Shown here piece by piece: positions 12,795 through 23,434 of a DNA stretch of 64,000 nt. Below the pieces are notes generated by a model. That model ran no database searches, had not been told where the DNA came from, and saw only the letters and a list, made by a program, of their open reading frames with translations. The stretch is from Absidia repens. Taxonomy: Eukaryota; Mucoromycota; Mucoromycetes; Mucorales; Cunninghamellaceae. The stretch lies in the NCBI GenBank assembly GCA_002105175.1, contig MCGE01000038.1, forward strand, positions 186,001 to 250,000, written 5' to 3'. A program made the translations under genes and the position numbers. Every line of letters begins with the position of its first letter. The first letter of the stretch is position 1.

Positions 12795-13289
12795 TTGTTC
12801 AAAAGATGATATTGAGGTAGAAGCTCACCTGGCTATATTCTCACCAAAACAAAAGAGGAAACTTGGAATTTCCATGCTCTTCACCGTTGATTCACGAACA
12901 GCACACGCACACACACATTTTATAATTGCTTAATCATGGATATCAAACACTTTGCAGTATAGATTCACGTTTTGTATGATTAACCCGAGACTGCCTATTT
13001 GCACAGAAGACGCCCAAGTTGTATTCCCGATTCCCACGCCTTCGCGAAAACATATAAGATTTCCCAGCATAGTCAACACCTTCACATATATATAATCTCA
13101 TAGCCATCACTTGATCTCCACTATCCTAACTTCTTCTTAAATAATTATATAAATAAATAAAGTGGAGGTTTCCTGTTTTGTATGAAAGGAAAAACCTCAG
13201 TGGCCACAAAATCATTTCAAATCCCGCACACATGGATTTTTATTTACGCCAATTTTTTATTTTTTCCTTCTCCCTTTCCTTTCATTTTC
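10641..13289. other. Gene-poor intergenic region
   Basis: Promoter region of the PAS-GATA gene followed by non-coding DNA. It is A+T-rich with many A or T runs of 8-35 nt. Open frames such as 11829-12071 (plus) are short, lack motifs and have no coherent splice context. No RNA gene recognised. Confidence 0.6.
12744..12789. repeat. T11-A35 inverted homopolymer tract
   Basis: Eleven T directly followed by thirty-five A, with flanks CTCC and GAGC that extend the complementarity slightly. A similar T11-A27 tract lies at 16501-16538. Confidence 0.9.
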
Positions 13290-13830
13290 TTTTTTTCTTC
13301 ATCAATCACCTTTTTTGAGGTCATGTTGGATTTAGATTAATGTCAGGACTAGTTTAGAAGGGTTTTCAGAAAGGGATTACAAGATGCATGGGAAACCCTT
13401 TCATTTTGGTTCTAGGATTTAGGACCACTCTTAGTTGGCTATTTGGAGCCTTCATAGCTTTAGTATAATGCTAGTTTGAATCGATATTTGAATAAAATAA
13501 ATTTCCTCTTGCAAATTTGAATGTAAAATGTCTCTCATTTCTTGTGTAATAGATTCTGTTTTTATCAACGTCCTCGTTGTTGTGCTTCAATAACAGGCGT
13601 CACTTTAGTCTTTCTATTGCTTTGTTTTGTACATTATTTTAGCTCTCATCTTACAATTGTCCTTCTAGATTAGTGTTGTCCATTCTTGAGACCTTTTCTT
13701 TAGTCTCCCTTAACACTACCTCATTAAGCCGTTTGTTATGATGAACCCTGCGCGTTTAGTTTAGTATTTATCAACATGTTTCAAATAAAATATGTCCTTT
13801 TTACCAAACCTCCTTTGACACATTTTATAA
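13290..13830 (-). repeat. Dispersed repeat, copy 6 (inverse orientation)
   Basis: It contains the family core in reverse: TCAGGACTAGTTTAGAAGGG, then GGGATTACAAGATGCATGGG, AAACCCTTTCATTTTGG and GGATTTAGGACCAC. Further blocks include TAGATTAGTGTTGTCCATTC and a terminal AATAAAATATGTCC. Confidence 0.85.
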
Positions 13831-14659
13831 TAAGCGAAGTCGGTATTGTGGCTATTTTGTTAGTATCCTATCAAACATCTGCTTTCTAGTGCGCATACTA
13901 TGACTATGTCCTCGCCACGTCTCCCGAACCCAGTGACTGGCCAACTGTAGCGAGCGAACCACAATTGTTAGCCATAGCAATCTTTTTACTCAGAAAAGAA
14001 AACTGCAGACTGACAATGACAGATGGTTTTATTGTACCAATTCTGATATGAAAAAGAGGGGAATTAAAAATGGGGAGAAATTGGTGAACTATAAGTGTGC
14101 TGTATTCAATATCTCGTTAGGTTTGGTTTCTTTAACATATGCGATATAATATCAATTATATGATATGCCAGTACGTATGCCATATTTGATAATAAAGGAA
14201 CCTGAACGACGGGTGTATATTACAGAGGCAAAGCCAAAACCGGCCAATACCCATCAGTTTGTGGTACGATCTGCATGAGGTGTTCTTTAAATGAAAGACA
14301 ATGTAAAGACAAACAGCTATTGTCTATATACCCAGGCCACTCAAAACCGACTTTTTTTTTTTTTTTTTTTTTTTTGCTCAATGCCGACCAAGACATACTT
14401 CTCACCAAAAAATAAAAGCATTGACTAAAAGTCCCCCCATTTTGCCCAACACCACTTTCAAAGGGGCCCTAAACATTGGCAAAACACATCAAAACACTAA
14501 ATCGCCTAATGAAATGCCACCCATGCGTCACATCAGCGACACACATCAAAACACACTGCAAGTAGTCTATTAGGAGGGGAAGCATGAAAAAGAGTATTTG
14601 AGGTTTCTGAAGAATGGCCAACACTAATCGAAAGGGACTATTGTAAAAGTTTATCTAAT
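13831..14659. other. Intergenic spacer between two repeat copies
   Basis: No gene seen. A T22 run at about 14350 and a segment rich in CACATCAAAACAC (14480-14560) are the only notable features. Confidence 0.55.
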
Positions 14660-15120
14660 ATAATTTTAAAGGCAGATAAGATCTAAGAGATACTTTACAC
14701 AAATAACTTTTATTGAAGCATAACAACAACTAACGCTAATCTAAAGTAGAGATGGTAAATGAGGTTTATTGGCAGAAGACATGGAAGTAACCACTGGGAC
14801 CTTTTTCATTAAGCAAGTAAAAAGGGATATATTATATATAGATATATAGACAAACTATAGACAAACTAACACTAAACTAACCTATGAAGGCTCCAAAAGG
14901 CCAACTAATGGTGGTCCCAAATCCTGAATCCAAAAGGAAACGCTTTCCCCATGCATGTTGGAATCCCTGTCATAAAACCCCTTCTAAACTAGTCCTGCCA
15001 CTATTATAAGATTACCATAATCTCATCGAAGTTACAATGGTGAGAGAAAAAACCAAGAGAGAGAAAAAATAGAGCAACGGACGTAAATGAAACTCACGTG
15101 TGCGGAATTTGAAATCTATT
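14660..15120 (+). repeat. Dispersed repeat, copy 2
   Basis: It carries the family blocks CTTTTATTGAAGCATAACAA, GAAGGCTCCAAAAGGCCAAC, TTTCCCCATGCATG, CTTCTAAACTAGTCCTG and, at its end, the ACGTGTGCGGAATTTGAA block shared with other copies. Confidence 0.88.
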
Positions 15121-16500
15121 TTGGGTGTCTCTGGCTGAACTTGCAGTTCTGACCAATGCCCTGATTTTTTTATTGCCAATAATCTTTTCTCATTTCGACG
15201 AAGACAAAATAAGGCTTCAGAACGCTACTGTAATGCTACATATAACATGGCTAAACACATCAAGATAACGATGCTACCCATAATGACGATGCAATATCAC
15301 TTTGCAGTTGATGGTGATATTCTGGGTCCTACAAAATAGTACCCACACTGTAAATAAATCAGACTATACAATATGTATTGTACCTATACACTAGACAGCT
15401 AACTAAATCAAAATATAGAGTTGACAATAAGATAAGGAAAGTGTTTCGGTCAATAAGATACATACGTCAGATGAGTAGGGAAAAGGAATGAAGAAAGAGA
15501 GAGATGATAAAAATTACCAAAATGGAAAAATAATCTCTTTATGGGCAGTACAATTTCAAAAAAAAAAAAAAAAAGTTTAAATGTCTAGGCAGTTTTCAAC
15601 ACGACTCACACAAATATAGTGACACACTACTAAGAACGAAGGAAGATAGAAACACATATGCAATGATGTTGTAATAGATAACTACAGTATGGCATTTCAT
15701 GGCAAAAAATCAAATACAATAATTGTGTTCAAGTTATTATGTATTTTCCGTTAATAAAATAAGATAATGGTCACAATAATCATGATCATCGTAATAATGG
15801 GGGTAAAATAAAACTAGAGGTGGTCGGGGGTAGTGGGACTGATATGAGTAGTTACGCAAATGGAAATAGATTAATGGGGGCATAAACTAAAGAGTGGGAA
15901 GGAACGATATTTGATAGCACCACGAGTTACTAGACCAAAAGAAATATCTTATCATACTAGATCATCGCTGATTGTCACCCGCCGTGTGATTTGATGCGGA
16001 TTTTTATTGCTGTATTGGTGCGTTAATGTTGCTCGAGTGTACCTGATGATGTATAGAAAAGGACAATGGTTGATCAAAGTATTGATAATAGCCCAAGACA
16101 TTCCGCCGGATCCATTACTATTGGGTAGATATATATATGTATATATAAGTTCTCCTTTGCCATGCCCTTCCCCTGCTCGTGTTGTGCGTCATCAAAGTTT
16201 GCTTTTACTACTGTGAGGCTTCGATAAAAGTGGTGTAAAGGGAAGTCACGTAAAGAGTGTGAGTATTTTTTTTTACTGAGTATTGTGTTGCAGGTTGCTG
16301 TAGATCGTCGCTGAGAGCTACTGTATTTGAAGGGAGCTGGTGGTGTTCTGTGTGGAGAAGCACCAATAGCAAATACAGTTTGGCTTAAAAGGTGAGGTGG
16401 TAGGAAGACCTTACGGTTGAAGTGACTATGTTGTTAGCAGGCGAGGTGACGGAGGACACTGCGATAGATGGTATAGCTTCATCTTTATGTTTCAAGGACC

Positions 16501-16539
<39 letters not shown>

Positions 16540-16981
16540 TCATAGACCAATGCAACGATTTCCAATCCGATGCTGCATACAATTTTTTTCTAATAGCGCG
16601 GGTGAGACATTGGTGAGGACTCTTTTGTCTGGGTTTATGGAAATCCCATTGGCTACTGGCCGGTTGATCCCCCTCACACCATTTTCTTTATTCATCAAAG
16701 TGAGAGGTACCTTTCCTTCAAAAATACTGTTTTCTTGTTCGATCATTAAAAATTCATACAACCTGTTAAAAACCACGCCGTTTTTTTTTTGTTTTTTTTT
16801 TTTTTTTTACCAAAAATTGAACCATTGAAGTGCTTTTTCTGCCTCCTTTTTGATTATTTTACATTCGTCGTCACTGTATCAACTCCCTTCCCTCCCCCTT
16901 TTCTTTTATTTTTCTTTTTTCCCTTTCTCTTTCTGATTCACACGCACACACACCACATACATACATACATATACTTATTAT
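15121..16981. other. Intergenic, 5' region of the SH3 protein gene
   Basis: No gene is supported. A minus-strand open frame at 16540-16776 has protein-like composition (FEGKVPLTLMNKENGVRG) but overlaps a plus-strand frame of similar length, and I recognise neither. The last 100 nt before the SH3 gene are pyrimidine-rich followed by CA and CATA repeats, a likely promoter/5' leader. Confidence 0.5.
16501..16538. repeat. T11-A27 inverted homopolymer tract
   Basis: Eleven T followed by twenty-seven A, flanked by GGACC and GTC, again slightly extending a possible hairpin. It has the same architecture as the tract at 12744-12789. Confidence 0.9.
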
Positions 16982-18430
16982 ATGTCATATACAGCATCAC
17001 TATTACTGGTTTTGGTGATGCTCACTAGTAAGGTAGCCAGCCAGCAACAACAGCAGCAGGACAATACACCTGACATTTGCCTTTCATTACGCGAATCCTC
17101 TGCATGTCCAGCATTTCACCAATTTTATGTGTCAACTGGCGTCGTAGACCGATACCCATTTTTACCCAGCAATATCACCACAGTACAGGAATTCGATGCT
17201 GGACTGTTTTTATACGTCAATTCCACCAGCGATTACCTTCTCCCGCTTGGGTGCCTCAGCACGAACTACAGTCCGACCACTCCATACGCTCGTTACGCTC
17301 TTACGAAAATGTGTGCTCGACTGATTCAAGATGAGGAAGACTCTTTACCATGCAACACTGAACATAACATCGTGCCTCCACCACTTTGTCAATCAACATG
17401 CATGGATTGGGTTAACAGCGTTACGGCCATTACTTCTCAACCTCGTGTATGCAGCGACAATTCTCAACGGACAGCTGCCCTGGCGAATTATACTTCACAA
17501 TGTCTCAATTGGCATGGATATAACGCTAGCATGGATGATAATTGTATTTCTGGTTTTGCAAATGAACCTGATAACTGTGGTATGATTCCTCTCCCCTCCC
17601 CCAAGAACAGATAGCAATTACTTATTTGATAGTGGTTTGGATGTACTGATTTTGTTTTCAAATTAATAGGATTCCGTGATGATGTCAACGAAGCATGTCA
17701 GTTCTGCCAAAACATAACGAATGCAGCATCAACCAATTGCTGTCAACGGGTTACTTGTGGTCACAGTTTGGGTGTGGCGGGAGTGATTGGGATTGCCTTT
17801 GGAGCACTTATGGCCCTCGTCCTCATTCTGGCTGGCGGATACTTCTTTTACTCAAATCGCTTCAAACCTCAAAAGGCGGCAACTCCATCTATTGCTTCAT
17901 CTATCAATTTTTCATTCAACAACAGCACCAATAACAAGGACAAAAGCAACCATTTATTGCCATCATCAACTGCTTCTTCGTATTTTTCGGACTCAAGAAC
18001 AGCCATCAACGAATCTCCTAAGTACTGGTCCGAAAATGAAAATAGCAACGCTTTTCGGGATATCCATCATCATCACCATCATCATCATCATCAATCACAG
18101 CAAGAAGCTCAGTATCGGGTCATTCATGCTTATCCACCACAAATGGAAGATGAATTGGCCTTAGGTGTGGGTGATATCATCATGCTTGGTTTGCCTTTTG
18201 ACGATGGTTGGGCATTAGGTGTTAATTTGGCTACTGGACTAAAAGGCGCGTTTCCTCTTGTCTGTGTGTCTCCTATTGCAAGGTCACCGAGACTCCATCC
18301 CATCACTGATTCTTCCTCCACTGAACACGCCTCTAGCGCAAGTTCCGTTCCAAAACGTATGGCATCCAAGTTATCCTCCTCTCCCTCTAATTCTATATCT
18401 CCTTTTTTAGATAATCATCATTCATCGTAG
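16982..18430 (+). CDS. Single-pass membrane protein with cytoplasmic SH3 domain
   Basis: Exons are 16982-17579 and 17670-18430 (452 residues; intron 90 nt, GT-AG). A signal peptide (about 1-20) precedes a cysteine-rich ectodomain with many N-X-S/T sites. One transmembrane helix follows (about 233-260, VAGVIGIAFGALMALVLILA). The cytoplasmic region is Ser/Asn-rich with a run of His, and contains an SH3 domain at about 346-405 (RVIHAYPPQMEDEL, GDIIMLGLPFDDGWALG, GLKGAFPLVCV). This layout resembles fungal cell-surface SH3 proteins of the Fus1/Sho1 style, but the ectodomain does not let me name an orthologue. Role inferred: a surface or cell-wall-linked adaptor that recruits proline-rich partners. 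The start at 16982 gives the signal peptide directly. Confidence 0.82.
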
Positions 18431-18855
18431 TTTAGTCGTTATTAGTGTACACCCATCACCCTCTTTTATCTCTTTTGATTTCTTTCTTTCTCTCTTTTAT
18501 ATATATATATATATATCTAATAAAAAGTATTTTACACCCTTTCTTTTTGACTCATTGCTTTATGTCGCTGTTTAAACGTAACATCCGATTGACCGATTTC
18601 TTGTTTTTTTTGGGGGGGGGAAGCCTGGTTCAAGCCTGGGGAATTGACCAATAAGCAGTGGACCCATTTTCCCGCTGTGTTTGGAATTAAAAAAGAAGGT
18701 TGAATTCCTAGTTTTTTTTTTTTTTTGGTGCCCTCTGACTTTGTCTATTCTCTCTGTCAACGTTTCTTTTCTTTTTTTTTTTTTTTTACTTCTCATATCA
18801 CTTTATTACTGCCACTCCTTTATACAATATACATATCGAATATATCGAACATATT
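18431..18855. other. Intergenic between SH3 gene and kinase gene
   Basis: The 425-nt gap holds the 3' region of the SH3 gene (TA run, then AATAAAAAG near 18519) and the pyrimidine-rich promoter of the kinase. A G9 run lies at 18612-18620. No ORF supported. Confidence 0.6.
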
Positions 18856-21722
18856 ATGGATAGACTAGATGATTCTCCCGAATGTACTAGTTATTTCTGG
18901 TGTCGGCCCAGTGAAGTAGACTCAGAAACAAGCTCTCTTGCGTCTCCATATTCCAATACTGTTTTTGAATCTGAAGGTATAGCAAACTTGACATGGTAGT
19001 GTACTATATCCGTAGACTAACCTTACTGTTTTCTAACGCTAGATCTGTCGTACTTCATTCAACATTCCTCAACATCTTCGAGTCAACGATCAAGTCCTCA
19101 AGGTGCTGAACAACCATTTTGGGATCCAAACAGCAGCATGTCAATGAATTCAAAAACAGCGGCATCGACAAGTTGCACGAATACGACCCTAGTTGACGGT
19201 ATCGACCCATTATATTCATCACCTTCACCGTCCTCGTCAACAACAACAACAACACAGTCAGGTGGGAAACAGCCTCAGCAGCAAAAAAGTGTTACCAGCA
19301 AAAACAGTGCCGATCAGTATAAACGACGTCAAACGAAAATGCTCTTGGTATCCTTGATTGAATCATTTTGTCGTATTTACGGTGACAGCCCTGATGCCAA
19401 TCGCAAGGTATTTTTCCTTATTTGCCAAACCCTCAAGTCCCTGGGAATCATTGATGCCGAATTCATAGACGAAATGGCGAGTGTACGCACCACCTTTCAG
19501 CGGACCTTCCACAAATTATTTTATGCCGCGCTTCATACGGTACAAACGGAACCTCTGATGGACGACCCACATCATCAACGTCAACGACTGCTATTACCTG
19601 CTAATGAAAAAAGACGCTCTCAATCTTCCTCTTCGACATCCTCTTCGCACAATCATCAATACCACCCCTCTTCACGTTCAGATCGTAGCGATTCAGATCA
19701 CGGCAATTCAAATCAACCTCACGACAATCCATTAGCACTTGTCCCACCAACATCTCCACCAACATCATGGTTACATTCGCCCATAGCCGACGCAGCAACG
19801 GACTCATACTCGACAACTCCAGACGATGCTTCTTATTCAAGTCAACCCCATCATCGCCGCAAAGCACTATTTGATCTCAGCATCCATCATTCCAGATACC
19901 ACAATGACTTTTTTGAACTTGGGCTCTTAGGACGGGGTGGGTTTGCTCGGGCGTACCGGGTGAAAAACAAATTGGATGGTATCGATTACGCAGTGAAAAA
20001 GGTGCAACTGGGTCGAGATCTTCAAAATGGCAAGACACCGTACAAGAAAATATTCAGGGAAATCAAACATTTGGCGCGCTTGGAACATCCTAATGTCATA
20101 CGATATTATGCGTCTTGGCTGGAATATGATGCTGGGCAAATCCAAAACGATGATGACGAGGATGAGGACGAGGATGATGACGATGACGGGTATGGTGTTG
20201 AAGAGGACACAGGCGATAATGGACATTTGCAACGATCAAGCTCTCAGCGGAAAAAAACCAAGGAATTGCTTTATCGACAAGGCTCTATCTCTCAACCAGC
20301 TTCACCTAGTTACTCACCTCCTTCGGCCAAACAAAAAGTTGTTGTACATGGCGGCTGGACTCTGTTCATTCAAATGCAGCTTTGCCAAAGTAAATGACAA
20401 AAAAAGAAGAAAAAAAGAACTGAATCGATCCGAGTAGGGACTAATATCTCTTTTTTTTTTTCTTGTAGCCACACTCCACGATTATATCGATATACGAAAC
20501 CGTGATTATGGTGTAGTGGATCCTGATCGCAACATTGCACTCTTCCGACAAATCTTGAAAGGCACAGCGTATATACACGAACAAGGACTGATTCACCGAG
20601 ATTTAAAGCCAAGCAATATCTTTTTGACTTTGCCTTCATCATCCTGTTATCCAGTGAAAGACGATGACGGTCAGCCTCAACAAGAACAAGCATCTTCACG
20701 ACTTCTATGGAATGAATGTATACCAAAAATTGGGGACTTTGGACTGGCAGCAGCATTGGTAGATGAGGAACCAACCGTACAGGCCCAACAACAAACTACC
20801 GACGCAAACAACGACAATAGCCCTACCACGACGGCAACAACAACAACAACAACAACAACGACAGCAACAACGACAGCAACAACGGCACCTATGCTTTATC
20901 AATTAAAGACCGCAATATCCTCATCATCACCTTCAACATCTTCTTCTACTTCCACCACTACCACTCTGGCGTCTCCTACTAGTTTGAAGGACGTGGTTCA
21001 TCAAAGTCGACGTCGCACGAAGCTTGGATGTGCACCTCCACCCGCTTCGCGCCGCCGTTTCATTCAACGTGCTCCCACAATCGGTATTGGTACCCGTACC
21101 TATGCATCCCCTGAGCAACTATCTTACTCTGGCAGGCCATATGATGAAAAGGTGGATGTTTATTCATTAGGGATTATCTTTTTTGAGCTGTACCAGCCGT
21201 TTACGACCTGGATGGAACGTGCCGATGCCATTTCCAATTTGAAGAACGCCATGCTGCCTGACGGATTTGTGGAAAAATATCCTAAAGAGGTATGTGAACT
21301 CTATTTTGAACGATGAAATGAATGACGGACGTATTCTTTTTTTTTTTTTTTTTTTTTTCTTAGTCTGCTTTAATTTTATGGATGATGGACCACAACCCAG
21401 AAAGGAGACCAAGTGTTAAGCAACTACTGAATTATGAAGTGTTCACACAGCCACCAACGGTAAGAAGAAAAGAAAAACGATGAAGGCATCTAGTTTAATA
21501 GCCCAGTTACTTACTGTCAATTGTTTGTAGGATATGTTGGCTACGTTGACTGCCAAATTACAAGCAAAATCGGAGGCACTCGATACAAAGAACAAGCAAG
21601 TGGAGGCCCTGCAAGTGGATATGAAACGAATGGAAATGGAACAACAGTTGGAGCGGGAAGAGATGCAACGAAAATTGGATGAACTACAACAAAAACTAGA
21701 TAGTATATCACCATGTACATAG
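18856..21722 (+). CDS. eIF2alpha kinase, HRI (EIF2AK1)-like
   Basis: Exons are 18856-18976, 19043-20389, 20469-21289, 21364-21459 and 21531-21722 (858 residues). The N-terminal domain (about 133-203, MLLVSLIESFCRIYGDSP...VFFLICQTLKSLGIID) resembles the N-terminal region of HRI kinases. The kinase domain starts near 330. It has the glycine loop LGRGGFARAYRV, lysine in YAVKK, IHRDLKPSN (HRD near 532), DFG near 579 and GTRTYASPEQL. Two low-complexity insertions interrupt it: an acidic one after the YYASWLEY strand, usual for eIF2alpha kinases, and about 110 residues rich in Thr/Ser between DFG and the activation-loop end. The last exon encodes a 60-residue coiled coil. Inferred role: phosphorylates eIF2alpha to reduce translation during haem, mitochondrial or oxidative stress. 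AATAAA follows the stop at about 21769. Confidence 0.85.
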
Positions 21723-21989
21723 ATTATCAGTAGTAGATTAGTGTTATTATTTATTGAACATCATACCAAATAAACAATATCTATTCATATTAATTTATTT
21801 TTTATGACAATTTGTTATATTTACGAATTCTTGTTATTAACGAGGAGCTGGCGCTATTCAAGAGCAAGATAATATTATTATTGATAGAATTCAATGACAA
21901 AACATTGCTAGATAGTAGGGGATGCAGGAGAACAAAAATTGAAAATGAATACAATATATATCGCATTTTGTATAAATGCTGTATTTCAT

Positions 21990-22580
21990 AAAAGGATCTA
22001 ATGGAGGAAGTCTGAGGGATACTAGTGGGGATTTTTATTCAAATTTGGGCGAGTGTGTAAAGAGATCTAATATGTAAGGTATACAAAAAACTTTAGGGGT
22101 ATTTTCTATTGATACACAACAATGGTCAACGTTCATTAAAAGGGCTATATTAAAAAAGGATCTCTTGGATAGCACAAAGCATAAGAGAGACTTATGGGGC
22201 ATTTTTCATTGAAACATGTAAAAAAAAATAGACATATTTTATTCAGAAATAGATACAAACTACGGAGAAGCTAACACTAAACTAAGCGAATGAAAGCTCC
22301 AAAAACCTAACTAATGGTCGTCCTAAATCTTGAAATCAAAATGAAAGAGTTTCCCCATGTATATTGTAATCCCTGTGCTGAAATCCTTCTAAACTAGTCC
22401 TGACATTAATCTAAGATCACCCTAACCTCAAAGAAGTTGATTGGTGAAGGGAAAAAAAAAAAGAAAAAGAAAAAAAAACGAAGAAGAAGAAGAAGAAAAA
22501 AAAAATTGGAGGAAAGAAACATTCATGTGCACGGAGTTTGAAGTTTTGACACCAAGGATTTCTGAGGACTAATAGATTAC
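21990..22580 (+). repeat. Dispersed repeat, copy 3
   Basis: One of the longer copies. It includes repeated sub-blocks (GATACACAACAATGGTCAAC, AAAAAAGGATCTCTTGGATA), then TTTTATTCAGAAATAGATAC, AAGAGTTTCCCCATG, CTTCTAAACTAGTCCTGACA and TGTGCACGGAGTTTGAA. Confidence 0.88.
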
Positions 22581-23434
22581 CGAAGTGGGTCCAAAGAAGA
22601 CAAAATCGCTTTATACAGTAGAAAGTCAATGAATTTATTATTTACAAAAGAAAAAGTAATATTCAACATCGTGTCACTAGAAAATGAATACTCACCCTTT
22701 TTTAAAGTGGTGTGCTTGGCAATTTGAGAATTACAAAAGAACTGACACGAACGTCAGGAATAACACGAGGCATAAAAGACAGAGTGCAGATAAAAAAAGG
22801 TAATATCATATGTATAATATAAAAAAATAGGGGGGGGGTAAAAGAATACAGTAACCGTTCATCCAAAGGAGCTGACTATGTTTTCAATTGAACCTAACAA
22901 TTTGATCCCCCATCATTTTCAATGTTGAATGAAAACGATGGAGAGGAACTGTTGCTTGTTAGTGATTGTGAGTGAGGACGATGTTGTTGTAAATGCTAAA
23001 AAGAAACAAAAAAAAACGGATATGTATGTAATACAAAAACAATTACTGTATGACATCAAAAAAAAACATTGCAGCCCACACATCAGTCATGATACTATAA
23101 TCATTTGTTTTTCACCACAGCCTATCTCAGTCTGCATTTTTTCGACACATTCTAAATGCGCAAATATTTGATTTCACAAAAATAGAGACCCGTAGGTTCA
23201 CCAGAATGTTTATTAAAAAAGCTTCATTGAAATAGGGAAGGATATACATGGGATAACTAGGGGGAATTAAATGAGTAAAAGAGGAATAAACGTAAATCAA
23301 GGGGGCATAAGCGATTCTAAATGGAAGGTAACGTATTTCAGCTGGAATAAAAATAAAAACAAGTGTATAAAATTGTTGACAAGAGATAAATGGAGGTAAA
23401 GGTCATGAGATAGCATGGTGAGACGGTGTTTGTT
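22581..23434. other. Intergenic, convergent 3' side of the RasGEF gene
   Basis: No gene recognised. It lies between a repeat copy and the stop codon of the RasGEF gene. A-runs and a G9 run near 22829 are present; the open frame 22929-23171 has no motif. Confidence 0.55.

Noticed and set aside
16540..16828. Overlapping opposite-strand frames of about 80 codons each
   Set aside because: Both cannot be genes, neither has a family signature, and both include homopolymer-coded Phe/Lys runs; kept only as a remark in the spacer entry.
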